Below are positions 9,221 through 17,368 of a stretch of DNA of 64,000 nucleotides, one piece after another. The DNA comes from Pseudomonas sp. dw_612 (lineage in GTDB: Bacteria > Pseudomonadota > Gammaproteobacteria > Pseudomonadales > Pseudomonadaceae): contig NZ_JAAVVC010000001.1 in NCBI RefSeq assembly GCF_018449725.1, positions 620,001 to 684,000 of the forward strand. Direction: 5' to 3'. The notes beneath the pieces were generated by a model. That model made no database searches. It was given only the letters and a program-made list of their open reading frames with translations, and was not told the DNA's origin. Each line of letters begins with the position of its first letter. The stretch's first letter is position 1. The position numbers were made by a program, and so were the translations under genes.

Positions 9221-9874
9221 ATGGCTTTGGCAATTTTTGATCTGGACGAAACCCTGATCCACGGCGACTGCGCCACCCTCTGGAGCGAACAGATGGGCCG
9301 CTTGGGTTGGGTCGATCCCGAATCGTTCATGCGGCAGAACAACGAACTGATGGACGCCTACAGCCACGGCAAGCTGCGGATGGAGGACTACATGACCTTC
9401 AGCCTGGAGCCGATGATCGGTCGCACGCCGGAAGAGGTCGATCACCTGGTCGGGCCGTGGGTGGAAGACTTCATCGAGCCAATCATCTTCAGCGACGCCA
9501 CCAAAGCCATCGCCGCCCACCGTAAGGCCGGCGACCGGATCCTGGTGATTTCCGCCTCTGGCACGCACTTGGTACGGCCGATCGCCGATCGCCTGGGCAT
9601 CGACGAGATTCTGGGCATCGAACTGGAAGTGGCCCATGGCGTTTATAGCGGCCACACCGTCGGCACGTTGACCTACCGTGAAGGCAAGATCACTCGCTTG
9701 CTGGAATGGCTGGATGCCGAAGAGGAAAACCTGGAAGGCGCGAGCTTCTACTCCGACTCACGCAATGACTTGCCGTTGTTGCTGAAAGTGGACTTCCCGC
9801 ATGTGGTGAACCCGGACCCGGTGTTGCTGGAGCACGCCCAAAAGGCCGGCTGGCCGATCCATCTCTGGAAATAA
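9221..9874 (+). CDS. HAD-superfamily phosphatase, subfamily IB
   Basis: 217 residues. Motif I is FDLDETLIHGD (D7 nucleophile, D9), motif II the VISASGTH segment, motif III the Lys of TYREGKITRLL, motif IV FYSDSRNDLPLL. The layout matches the phosphoserine-phosphatase-like IB group. The start at ATGGCTTTG is chosen because the domain begins at residue 4; an upstream in-frame start at 9191 falls in repeat sequence. It may complete organophosphate breakdown by the upstream system, although the intervening repeat weakens the operon argument. Confidence 0.8.
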   Translation: MALAIFDLDETLIHGDCATLWSEQMGRLGWVDPESFMRQNNELMDAYSHGKLRMEDYMTFSLEPMIGRTPEEVDHLVGPWVEDFIEPIIFSDATKAIAAHRKAGDRILVISASGTHLVRPIADRLGIDEILGIELEVAHGVYSGHTVGTLTYREGKITRLLEWLDAEEENLEGASFYSDSRNDLPLLLKVDFPHVVNPDPVLLEHAQKAGWPIHLWK

Positions 9875-9884
9875 CGCGCAACAT

Positions 9885-9976
9885 CTGTAGGAGCAAGGCT
9901 TGCCCGCGATAGAGGCGACACGGTCTATCTGGCGGACCGCGTTATCGTTCATCGCGAGCAAGCTTTGCTCCTACAG
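9885..9976. repeat. REP pair, TAGGAGCAAGCTTGC variant
   Basis: Inverted arms CTGTAGGAGCAAGGCTTGC and GCAAGCTTTGCTCCTACAG around a ~45-base centre. It sits between converging genes and is the CTCCTACAG subfamily rather than CTCCCACA. Confidence 0.85.
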
Positions 9977-9979
9977 GGG

Positions 9980-10942
9980 TTACGTCAGGCTCTCGTCGAT
10001 CACCAACACCAACTTCCCCGCCACCGTATTACTCGCCAATTCCGCAAACGCCGCTTCGGCGTCCTTGATCGGAAACGCCTTGGCCAACTGCGGCTTCAAC
10101 CGCCCTTCCGCAAACAACGGCCAAACATGCTGGCTCAAATCACTGAACACATCCGCCTTGAATTGATCGTCACGGCTGCGCAACGTCGAGCCCAGCAGTT
10201 GCACGCGCTTACCCAACACCTGCGCCAGGTCCAGCTTCGCCTCACGCCCGCCCATCAGGCCGATCAGCACCCAACGGCCATCCAGCGCGGTGAGCTTGAG
10301 ATTCAGCGCCGCGTAATTGCCGCCCACCGGGTCCAGGATCACATCGAACGGCCCCAGATCGCGCAAGCTCTCCAGATCCCCGGTGCGTATGACGCCACCC
10401 TGAGCCCCCAGCGCTTCGCAGTACGCCAAACGCTCGGCGGACCCGACGCTGACCCAGCACGGGTTGCCAAACGCCTTGCACAACTGAATGGCGGCTGAAC
10501 CGATTCCACTTGCCCCGGCATGCAGCAGAACTTTCTCACCGGGTTTGAGGCCGGCAAGATGAAATAAATTTAACCAAACAGTCGCATACACTTCGGGCAA
10601 CGCCGCCGCCTCGACTAACGACAAACCTTCGGGCACCGGCAGCACATGCCGTCCGTCGACAACCACCTCTTCGGCCATCCCGCCCCCGGCCAGCAAGGCG
10701 CAGACCCGGTCTCCCACCTGCCAGGACGAGCCCGGGCCGACCTCGCTGATCACCCCCGAACACTCAAGACCCAGCACCTGACTGGCTCCCGGCGGGGGTG
10801 GATAAAGGCCTGCCTTCTGTAACAAATCGGCGCGATTGAGACCCGCTGCCGCCACTCGGATGCGAACTTGTCCTACATCACACGCAGGACTCGGCTCTTC
10901 AACCCACTCCACTTGACCGTCAACGCCTTGCAATGCTTTCAC
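9980..10942 (-). CDS. NAD(P)H-quinone oxidoreductase, zinc-independent MDR family
   Basis: 320 residues, medium-chain dehydrogenase/reductase fold of the PIG3/QOR type: N-terminal GroES-like half with AAAGLNRADLLQKAGLYPPPPGAS, then a Rossmann half with the nucleotide site HAGASGIGSAAIQL. The zinc-ligand cysteines of alcohol dehydrogenases are absent, as expected for quinone oxidoreductases. It is likely a soluble NADPH-dependent reductase of quinones or reactive carbonyls. Divergent from prc. Confidence 0.85.
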   Translation of the reverse strand: MKALQGVDGQVEWVEEPSPACDVGQVRIRVAAAGLNRADLLQKAGLYPPPPGASQVLGLECSGVISEVGPGSSWQVGDRVCALLAGGGMAEEVVVDGRHVLPVPEGLSLVEAAALPEVYATVWLNLFHLAGLKPGEKVLLHAGASGIGSAAIQLCKAFGNPCWVSVGSAERLAYCEALGAQGGVIRTGDLESLRDLGPFDVILDPVGGNYAALNLKLTALDGRWVLIGLMGGREAKLDLAQVLGKRVQLLGSTLRSRDDQFKADVFSDLSQHVWPLFAEGRLKPQLAKAFPIKDAEAAFAELASNTVAGKLVLVIDESLT

Positions 10943-11049
10943 AGTGCCTCCATAGTGAGTCTGGACTGAGCCCGTAGCGGTAGCGCCGGGCTTTCTTGCA
11001 TTATGTGACCGGCCCTTTGTGGAACCGGCGACTTCAAAGACGGCCTAAT

Positions 11050-13164
11050 ATGCGTGATCAATTGTCCCCGCGTCGAATCAGCATGAAGCAACTGTTTCCC
11101 AGCACTGCCCTAGCCCTATTCATTGGTATCGGCCTGTTGCCGATGTCGAGCAATTCGTTTGCAGCCAACAGCTGGGACAACCTTCAGCCTGATCGTGACG
11201 AAGTGATCGCCAGCCTGAACGTCGTCGAGCTGCTCAAGCGCCACCACTACAGCAAGCCGCCGCTCGATGATGCGCGCTCCGTGATCATCTACGACAGCTA
11301 CCTCAAGCTGCTGGACCCGTCGCGCAGCTACTTCATGGCTAGCGACATTGCCGAATTCGACAAGTGGAAAACCCAGTTTGACGACTTCCTCAAAAGCGGC
11401 GACCTGAACGCCGGGTTCACCATCTACAAGCGCTACCTGGACCGCGTCAAAGCGCGTCTGGACTTCGCCCTTGCAGAGCTGAACAAAGGCGTCGACAAAA
11501 TCGACTTCACCGCCAAGGAAACCTTGCTGATCGATCGCAAGGATGCTCCGTGGCTCAAGTCCACCGCCGAACTCGACGACCTGTGGCGCAAACGCGTCAA
11601 GGACGAAGTGCTGCGCCAGAAGATCGCCGGCAAGGATTCCAAACAGATTCAGGAAACCCTGACCAAGCGCTACAAGAACCAGTTGGCGCGCCTGGACCAG
11701 ACCCGTCCGGAAGACATCTTCCAGGCGTACATCAACACCTTCGCCATGTCCTACGACCCGCACACCAATTATCTGTCGCCGGATAACGCGGAAAACTTCG
11801 ACATCAACATGAGCCTGTCCCTCGAGGGCATCGGCGCTGTGTTGCAGAGCGATAACGACCAGGTGAAAGTCGTGCGTCTGGTGCCGGCAGGCCCGGCCGA
11901 CAAGACCAAAATGGTCGCCCCGGCCGACAAGATCATCGGCGTGGCCCAGGCCAACAAAGAGATGGTCGACGTGGTTGGCTGGCGCTTGGACGAAGTGGTC
12001 AAGCTGATCCGTGGGCCGAAAGGCACCGTGGTGCGCCTGGAAGTGATTCCGGCCAGCAATGCGCCAAACGACCAGACCAGCAAAATCGTGCCGATCACCC
12101 GCGAAGCGGTGAAGCTTGAAGATCAGGCAGTGAAGAAGTCGGTCCTCAACCTGAAACAGGATGGCAAGGACTACAAGCTCGGCGTCATCGAGATCCCGGC
12201 CTTCTACCTCGACTTCAAAGCCTTCCGTGCTGGCGATCCGGACTACAAGAGCACCACGCGCGACGTCAAGAAACTGCTGACCGAGTTGCAGAAAGACAAA
12301 GTTGACGGCGTGGTCATCGACCTGCGCAACAACGGCGGCGGTTCCTTGCAGGAAGCCACCGAGCTGACCAGTCTGTTCATCGACAAAGGTCCGACCGTAC
12401 TCGTGCGTAACGCCGATGGCCGGGTCGATGTGCTGGAAGATGAAAACCCGGGTGCCTTCTACAAAGGCCCGATGGCATTGTTGGTCAACCGCTTGTCCGC
12501 CTCGGCTTCGGAGATTTTTGCCGGCGCCATGCAGGACTACCACCGCGCGTTGATCATCGGCGGCCAGACCTTCGGTAAAGGCACCGTGCAGACCATTCAG
12601 CCGCTGAACCATGGCGAACTGAAACTGACCCTGGCCAAGTTCTACCGGGTTTCCGGCCAGAGCACCCAGCATCAGGGCGTACTACCGGATGTGGATTTCC
12701 CGTCGATCATCGACACCAAGGAAATCGGCGAAAGCGCCCTGCCGGAAGCCATGCCGTGGGACACCATCAAGGCCTCGATCAAACCGGCGACCGACCCGTT
12801 CAAACCGTACATCGCCGAGCTCAAGTCCGAGCACGACGTACGTTCGGCCAAAGACGCGGAGTTCGTGTTCATCCGCGACAAACTGGCCCTGGCCCAGAAG
12901 CTGATGGAAGAAAAAACCGTCAGCCTCAACGAAGCCGATCGTCGCAAGCAACATGCCGACATCGAAGCCAAGCAACTGGTCATGGAAAACATCCGTCGCA
13001 AGGCCAAGGGCGAAGAACCGCTCAAAGAGCTGAAGAAAGAAGACGAAGATGCGATCGCGGCCGAGCCGGACAAGATCAAACCGGAAGACGATGCCTACCT
13101 GAGTGAAACCGGGCGGGTGCTGCTGGATTACCTGAAACTGAGCAACCAGGTGGCCAAGCATTAG
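11050..13164 (+). CDS. prc: C-terminal-processing (tail-specific) periplasmic protease Prc
   Basis: 704 residues from this ATG; a second ATG at 11083 begins MKQLFPSTALALF, the core of the signal peptide, and is an equally plausible start. Order: signal peptide, N-terminal helical region, PDZ domain around LSLEGIGAVLQ...GPAD, S41 protease core with VVIDLRNNGGGSLQEA, the catalytic Ser within SASASEIFAGAM and Lys in FGKGTVQ, then a C-terminal helical domain. Prc degrades or trims periplasmic proteins, including penicillin-binding proteins, murein hydrolases and anti-sigma factors in related species. The EAL/GGDEF gene follows after a strong terminator, so the two are probably separate transcripts. 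Confidence 0.9.
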   Translation: MRDQLSPRRISMKQLFPSTALALFIGIGLLPMSSNSFAANSWDNLQPDRDEVIASLNVVELLKRHHYSKPPLDDARSVIIYDSYLKLLDPSRSYFMASDIAEFDKWKTQFDDFLKSGDLNAGFTIYKRYLDRVKARLDFALAELNKGVDKIDFTAKETLLIDRKDAPWLKSTAELDDLWRKRVKDEVLRQKIAGKDSKQIQETLTKRYKNQLARLDQTRPEDIFQAYINTFAMSYDPHTNYLSPDNAENFDINMSLSLEGIGAVLQSDNDQVKVVRLVPAGPADKTKMVAPADKIIGVAQANKEMVDVVGWRLDEVVKLIRGPKGTVVRLEVIPASNAPNDQTSKIVPITREAVKLEDQAVKKSVLNLKQDGKDYKLGVIEIPAFYLDFKAFRAGDPDYKSTTRDVKKLLTELQKDKVDGVVIDLRNNGGGSLQEATELTSLFIDKGPTVLVRNADGRVDVLEDENPGAFYKGPMALLVNRLSASASEIFAGAMQDYHRALIIGGQTFGKGTVQTIQPLNHGELKLTLAKFYRVSGQSTQHQGVLPDVDFPSIIDTKEIGESALPEAMPWDTIKASIKPATDPFKPYIAELKSEHDVRSAKDAEFVFIRDKLALAQKLMEEKTVSLNEADRRKQHADIEAKQLVMENIRRKAKGEEPLKELKKEDEDAIAAEPDKIKPEDDAYLSETGRVLLDYLKLSNQVAKH

Positions 13165-13233
13165 GATGATGGCAATTTAATGCTGACGCTCCCCGGAGCG
13201 TCATCAAACAGTCATCATTCTGTCGTGAAATAC

Positions 13234-13283
13234 AGGACTGGGAGCACCTCTTGAATCAAGGGTCTGCTCCCAGTCCTTTTTTT
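13234..13283 (+). terminator. Rho-independent terminator after prc
   Basis: Perfect 13-bp stem AGGACTGGGAGCA / TGCTCCCAGTCCT with an 18-base loop, followed by seven T. A second perfect 9-bp hairpin without a T tract lies just upstream at 13184-13203 (TGACGCTCC / GGAGCGTCA). Confidence 0.85.
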
Positions 13284-13299
13284 ATCGCCCGAGAACGCC

Positions 13300-15090
13300 A
13301 TGACCACGACCGAACAGCTGAGTGCCTTGAGTTCAATACTGGCTCAAAGCGGTTTGCACAGTCTGTTCCAGCCGATCATTTCCCTCTCTGAACGACGAAT
13401 CATCGGCTACGAAGCCCTGAGCCGCGGCCCCTCCAACAGCCCGCTGCACTCCCCCATCGCCCTGTTCGCCGTGGCCCGCCAGGCCGGACGTCTCAGCGAA
13501 CTGGAAATCGCCTGCCGCCAGAGCGCCTGCCGTCGTTTCAATGAACAGCAACTGCCGGGCAAATTGTTCCTCAACGTGTCGCCGGAATCCCTGCTCGAAA
13601 CCTCGCACCAACCGGGCCGCACCCTGCAATTGCTGCAGGACTTCGGCATACCGCCGAGTCAGGTGGTGATCGAACTCACCGAACAAACCCCGACCGATGA
13701 TTTCCAGTTGCTGCAAAACGCTTTGCATCACTACCGGGCCATGGGTTTTTCGATTGCGCTGGATGATCTGGGTGCGGGTTATTCGAGTTTGCGTTTGTGG
13801 TCCGAGCTGCGGCCGGACTATGTGAAGATTGATCGGCACTTTATCGACGGCATCCACCAGGACGCGCTCAAGCGTGAGTTCGTCGGCTCGATCCTGCAAA
13901 TCGCCAAGGCCTCCCGCGCCAAAGTGATCGCCGAAGGCATCGAACTGCCGGAAGAACTCGCGGTGCTGACCGAAATGGGCGTGGACCTGGTGCAAGGCTA
14001 TCTGCTCTGCCGCCCACAAGAACATCCGCCCCGGGAAGCTCGGGCGCTAATGCCCAAACAGGAAAGCACGACGGTGGCGTTGAACGACGAAAGCAGCGAC
14101 CTCAGCGCCCTGCTCAACGACCAACCCGCCGTGGCCCGCAACACGCCGACCGCCACCGTACTCGAAGCCTTCCGCAGCCAAGCCAACCTCAACTCCCTGG
14201 CGGTGCTCGACGACCAAGGCCAGCCGTGCGGCATCGTCCACCGCCACTCGCTCTCCGACGCGCTGCTCAAGCCCTTCGCCACCGACCTCTTCGCCCGCAA
14301 ACCCATCAGCCGCCTGATGAACGACGACTTCCTCGCCGTCGAAATGAGCCAGTCCCTGCAACAAGTCAGCCGCCTCATCACCAGCCGCGCCCGACAACGC
14401 ATCGAAGAAGACTTCATCATCACCCTCAACGGCGGTTACCTGGGCCTCGGCCGAGTCATCGACGTGCTCAAACTCATCACCGAACTGAAAATCCAACAAG
14501 CCCGCTACGCCAACCCCCTGACCCTGCTGCCCGGCAACGTCCCGATCCAGCAATGCCTGACCCGCCTGCTGCAACAGGCGCGGGAATCGGTGATCTGCTA
14601 CGTCGACATCGACAGCTTCAAACCCTTCAACGACATCTACGGCTACGGCCGTGGGGACGAAGTCCTACTGTGCCTGGCGCAATGCCTGAACGACCGCGTC
14701 GACCCGTCCCGCGACTTCGTAGGACATATCGGCGGTGATGACTTCCTGCTGGTCCTCGGCCCGGAAGACTGGCGCAAACGTCTGAACCAGTTACTGGACG
14801 ACTTCCACAGCCAATGCCGCCGCTTCTACCGCGCCGAACACCTGGAGGCTGGGTGCTTCATCGCGCCCAACCGCCAGGGCGTGCGGCAGGAGTTTCCGTT
14901 GCTGTCGCTGTCGATCGGCGTGGTGCATCTGCATCCCGAAGCCTGCGCAGGGCTGGATGCCAGCCAGTTGGCAGAAATGGCATCACAAGCCAAACACCAC
15001 GCGAAAAACGTACCGGGGTACAGCGTGCATGTGATTGATAGCCTCGCGGTGCCGGCAGCCGAAGAAACACTAGTAGCCGGCCACCGCTGA
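13300..15090 (+). CDS. EAL-CBS-GGDEF c-di-GMP signalling protein
   Basis: 596 residues, no membrane segment. EAL domain about 15-245 with GYEALSR, FLNVSPES, VIELTEQ, DDLGAGYSS, VKIDRHF, EGIE and VQGYL, so all usual metal and substrate residues are present and phosphodiesterase activity is likely. CBS-pair region about 265-385. GGDEF domain about 415-570 with the active-site loop GGDDF (478-482): the fourth residue is Asp, not the usual Glu, and no RxxD inhibitory site is evident. The EAL-first order is less common than GGDEF-EAL. Same gene order (prc then this protein) occurs in P. aeruginosa as I recall it. Confidence 0.88.
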   Translation: MTTTEQLSALSSILAQSGLHSLFQPIISLSERRIIGYEALSRGPSNSPLHSPIALFAVARQAGRLSELEIACRQSACRRFNEQQLPGKLFLNVSPESLLETSHQPGRTLQLLQDFGIPPSQVVIELTEQTPTDDFQLLQNALHHYRAMGFSIALDDLGAGYSSLRLWSELRPDYVKIDRHFIDGIHQDALKREFVGSILQIAKASRAKVIAEGIELPEELAVLTEMGVDLVQGYLLCRPQEHPPREARALMPKQESTTVALNDESSDLSALLNDQPAVARNTPTATVLEAFRSQANLNSLAVLDDQGQPCGIVHRHSLSDALLKPFATDLFARKPISRLMNDDFLAVEMSQSLQQVSRLITSRARQRIEEDFIITLNGGYLGLGRVIDVLKLITELKIQQARYANPLTLLPGNVPIQQCLTRLLQQARESVICYVDIDSFKPFNDIYGYGRGDEVLLCLAQCLNDRVDPSRDFVGHIGGDDFLLVLGPEDWRKRLNQLLDDFHSQCRRFYRAEHLEAGCFIAPNRQGVRQEFPLLSLSIGVVHLHPEACAGLDASQLAEMASQAKHHAKNVPGYSVHVIDSLAVPAAEETLVAGHR

Positions 15091-15130
15091 TCTTTTGATC
15101 TGGATTTTGCGGCGCCAGGACGATCCAGCC

Positions 15131-15324
15131 CCTCACCCTAACCCTCTCCCCAAGGGGCGAGGGAACTGACCGCGGCGATCTTCTGCCCTCCGTCGACCTG
15201 AACGATCAACGTGACCTCAGGCTTGGCCAAGCCAAGAGCGCTGCGTAGTCGCAGGTCGCAGCCTATCTCGCAAACAACACGGTCAGTCCCCTCGCCCCTT
15301 TGGGGAGAGGGTTAGGGAGAGGGG
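15131..15324. repeat. Long inverted repeat of the CCCTCACCCTAACCCTCTCC type
   Basis: Arms at 15131-15172 and 15280-15324 are near-perfect reverse complements of about 40 bases (TAACCCTCTCCCCAAGGGGC and its mate). The 107-base centre holds no ORF. Each arm contains its own small CCCCAAGGGG palindrome. It lies between convergent genes and is unrelated to the REP family. Confidence 0.85.
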
Positions 15325-15342
15325 TGGATCTAAAGCCCTACC

Positions 15343-15666
15343 CTACTCCGAAGGCATCCCCCGCAACCGCCGCCCCAACACATCCAACACATCACACCCA
15401 TCCCGCAACGGAATGGCACACAACAACGCAAAGTCACTGAGGATGAAGGACTCACAATCAATCGACCCACGCATGGACATATTCTCCAGCACTTGAGTGA
15501 CCGCACGGATTCGATAATTGGCAGCGTCATACAAAACATCAAGCGGCGCATGGGTATCGACGAACAAGGTCGGCATGTCGTCGCAATTGCTGGTGAGCGC
15601 CATGAAGCGGCTTTTGGGGTGGGGGGTTGGTTTTTCGTAGGGTGGATCGGGATGTAATGTCGTCAT
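15343..15666 (-). CDS. Small uncharacterised protein, 107 aa (DUF3077/DUF6124-like)
   Basis: Start ATG at 15666 gives MTTLHPDPPYEKPTPHPKS, a proline-rich head, then a conserved-looking core with LFVDTHAPLDVLYDAANYRIRAVTQVLE and CDVLDVLGRRL. The shape (variable head, VDTxAPLxxLL..A....R core, helical tail) recalls small Pseudomonas proteins of the DUF3077/DUF6124 group, but I cannot confirm the family. The frame stays open upstream to 15840, yet that stretch is the structured leader described separately and is unlikely to be translated. No function known. TTAAGAG lies before the ATG as a weak ribosome site. Confidence 0.6.
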   Translation of the reverse strand: MTTLHPDPPYEKPTPHPKSRFMALTSNCDDMPTLFVDTHAPLDVLYDAANYRIRAVTQVLENMSMRGSIDCESFILSDFALLCAIPLRDGCDVLDVLGRRLRGMPSE

Positions 15667-15840
15667 TTGAAAGCTCTTAAGGAAGGAATGAGAGCTGCCA
15701 ACAGCCTTCCTACAGGCTTGGGTGGCAGCTATGCGCGGGGTAGGAATATCGAGTCCTTTAGAGCAATTCTCGACCACGCCGAAGCGTGCCCGCGCACAGC
15801 CGCCGAAACGGATCTTACGGACGCGCGTTAACGGCCGCAA
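15667..15840 (-). promoter_or_regulatory. Structured 5' leader / possible cis-regulatory RNA
   Basis: Read on the minus strand: a hairpin with AGCTGCCA / TGGCAGCT (15723-15730 with 15693-15700), an inner AGCC / GGCT helix and the loop TGTAGGAA. AGGAAGG in and beside that loop is complementary to CCTTCCT at about 15681-15687, next to the ribosome site of the downstream gene, so a 7-bp pseudoknot or alternative helix is possible. A further GTGCGCGGGCAC hairpin lies upstream at about 15787-15800. The arrangement looks regulatory; no known riboswitch class is recognised. Confidence 0.45.
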
Positions 15841-16290
15841 TCAAGCATCGACGCCAATGTAGCTCTAAAGATATTGAAGGGTTCCTACACCCTGTCGCTG
15901 AATACACAGCGACCACCAAAGCCTACCGATTGAACTCACCACGCACCAGTTCACCAAAACCGCCGCAGCACGAAGGAAATTTCCGAAGACCTTGTCCAGA
16001 AATTTCGCCCGCTAAAAAAGTGGTGCAGACTTCGCTTAGGCCTCGTTTTATTTCCGCGTTCGCTGCGCGGTCCCATTCGACGAATGGCGGACATTCATAC
16101 GGGTTAGATCAAAAACCGTTTTTGTGGGTAATACTCGAGGATCAGCATGTGTGAGGGGCGCCCTCGTTGGTAAGGGATAGCACTACGTCCTGGATAACGG
16201 CTTGAATACACTTAGCGCGCATTGACAAGGGCGTGCCACCCAGCGGGGCTGGAGGCAAGCCTATTGAATGTGTAGACGGTTTCCGACTAC
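15841..16290. other. 450-base stretch without a recognisable gene
   Basis: No ORF here has believable codon use or a ribosome site. The plus-strand frame from 15786 to 16154 encodes a proline/arginine/serine-rich sequence with no domain. The region may hold the promoter of the structured leader and remnants of older sequence. Confidence 0.5.
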
Positions 16291-16491
16291 TTAATTTTGA
16301 ACCCCTTTAATTTTTTCTAACCGCATCGCGTTGCCCTGCCCGACTTGCGTGACACTCTCAGTTTCGATGGTCTGCACAACTCGACCAGTCTCATCCTTGG
16401 TGACCTGAATGGACTTGGTGTAAGTCCCTTGCACGCAGCCACTCATCGGCAGCACCAGTGCACACAAAATCAGTCCGAAAATACGATTCAT
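16291..16491 (-). CDS. Small lipoprotein, 66 aa
   Basis: MNRIFGLILCALVLPMSGC is a lipoprotein signal with lipobox MSGC (Cys19), followed by QGTYTKSIQVTKDETGRVVQTIETESVTQVGQG. AAGGA precedes the ATG, which is preferred over an in-frame TTG one codon earlier. Residue +2 after the lipid Cys is Val, so outer-membrane sorting is possible. No domain recognised. Base composition is lower in GC than the core genes around the island. Confidence 0.65.
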   Translation of the reverse strand: MNRIFGLILCALVLPMSGCVQGTYTKSIQVTKDETGRVVQTIETESVTQVGQGNAMRLEKIKGVQN

Positions 16492-16590
16492 CAAAAATTC
16501 CTTTTAATCTAAAGTGGTTTATCGCGCGGGAAATTAACATCGCCCAGTGCTACTGAACAACGGTACGTTCTGTCTCTGGTGGAGAACCTA

Positions 16591-16626
16591 GGGACAGATT
16601 TATTTTTGCTTCTGAAACAAATCTGG
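16591..16626. repeat. Inverted repeat with GGGACAGATTTATTTTTG
   Basis: CAGATTTATTT (from 16595) and AAACAAATCTG (to 16625) form an 11-bp stem with one mismatch. The GGGACAGATTTATTTTT sequence resembles ends I associate with REP-associated transposase elements, but no transposase is present. It lies about 50 bases beyond the stop of the next minus-strand gene and could act as its terminator. Confidence 0.35.
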
Positions 16627-16676
16627 TTCCTTCAACCAACAGTACCAGCCAAAATTTTAGATAGCGCTATCTGAAG

Positions 16677-17112
16677 TTATGTCAGCAAAAGCTTTTCCAC
16701 TATTTTTTTTATTTCAGAGGGTGTTTCCTCGAAACCATATTTACCAGCGTTCGCTTTGGTTGTGTTAAACCCCAGCGAATACCCATTGTAGTCAAAGTAA
16801 TAATTATCAATTTTTCTCCTGCCTGGCTTATCTCTGGACAGCATATCCAAAAGCACTTTGAGGTGAGTTCTAGTTAGCCAAAATCGCTGCGGCACCGTGG
16901 GATTACAGTCGTATGTCAATTGCAAAATCAGCCTAGCCAAATTACCTCCCAAGACAAAAAAGGTTGCATCTCGTTTGCGTGTAGCGAGGCGGAAGCTGCG
17001 TTTGGAAATGCTTGGCCTGTTGCCGACTAGCGACGAGACAAGTTTATTTCCTTTTTCCTCGTCTATCTCGCCCTCACGGGCGCGGACCTTACTGTGAAAA
17101 TCGATCCCCCCC
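16677..17112 (-). pseudogene. 3' half of a probable frameshifted zinc-ribbon gene
   Basis: The frame ending at 16677 encodes IDFHSKVRAREGEIDEEKGNKL...GFEETPSEIKKIVEKLLLT, about 137 residues after the G7 tract. It has no ATG or GTG; its only upstream start is a TTG at 17147, deep inside the preceding ORF. One extra G in the G7 run at 17106-17112 would join it in frame to the zinc-ribbon ORF upstream. Low GC and AT-rich codons differ from core genes. Read alone it shows no domain that I recognise. It could instead be a separate gene with an unusual start. Confidence 0.45.
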
Positions 17113-17368
17113 TTACAAGCCCACTGGACACAAAAGCTATCCCGCAATTATCGCAATACAGGCCATCGACGAACTGCTCCAGGGGCGCAGGTTTCAGTTC
17201 GGCAGGATCGCATTCATCAACTGCAAGTTGATCCACACGACGAAAGCCCGTTTTTTCTTCTCCGTTAAAACGTCTCTTTGGACTTATTGCTCCTATCAAG
17301 ATTGCCTTGGGTCGGACGTACTGAGTTGATCCACAGCGGGGGCAGGATTTCACAACGTCTTGATTCAT
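17063..17368 (-). CDS. Zinc-ribbon protein ORF, 101 aa, probably truncated by a frameshift
   Basis: MNQDVVKSCPRCGSTQYVRP opens with a CxxC knuckle and a second CDNCGIAF follows at about residues 71-78, making a plausible four-Cys zinc site. The ATG overlaps the stop of the upstream hydrolase by four bases (ATGA), which supports real, coupled translation. After a G7 tract (17106-17112) the frame runs only 19 more residues into a stop with arginine-rich, non-natural sequence, whereas the next frame continues as a normal-looking protein. Function unknown. Confidence 0.55.
   Translation of the reverse strand: MNQDVVKSCPRCGSTQYVRPKAILIGAISPKRRFNGEEKTGFRRVDQLAVDECDPAELKPAPLEQFVDGLYCDNCGIAFVSSGLVRGGSIFTVRSAPVRAR

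Noticed and set aside
11116..12672. 518-codon open frame on the minus strand opposite prc
   Set aside because: It is the antisense shadow of the Prc coding sequence; Prc has a signal peptide and all protease motifs, while the shadow is rich in His, Gln and Val without any domain.
15786..16154. 122-codon plus-strand frame in the gene-free stretch
   Set aside because: No ribosome site, Pro/Arg/Ser-rich text, and its start overlaps the structured leader of the opposite strand.
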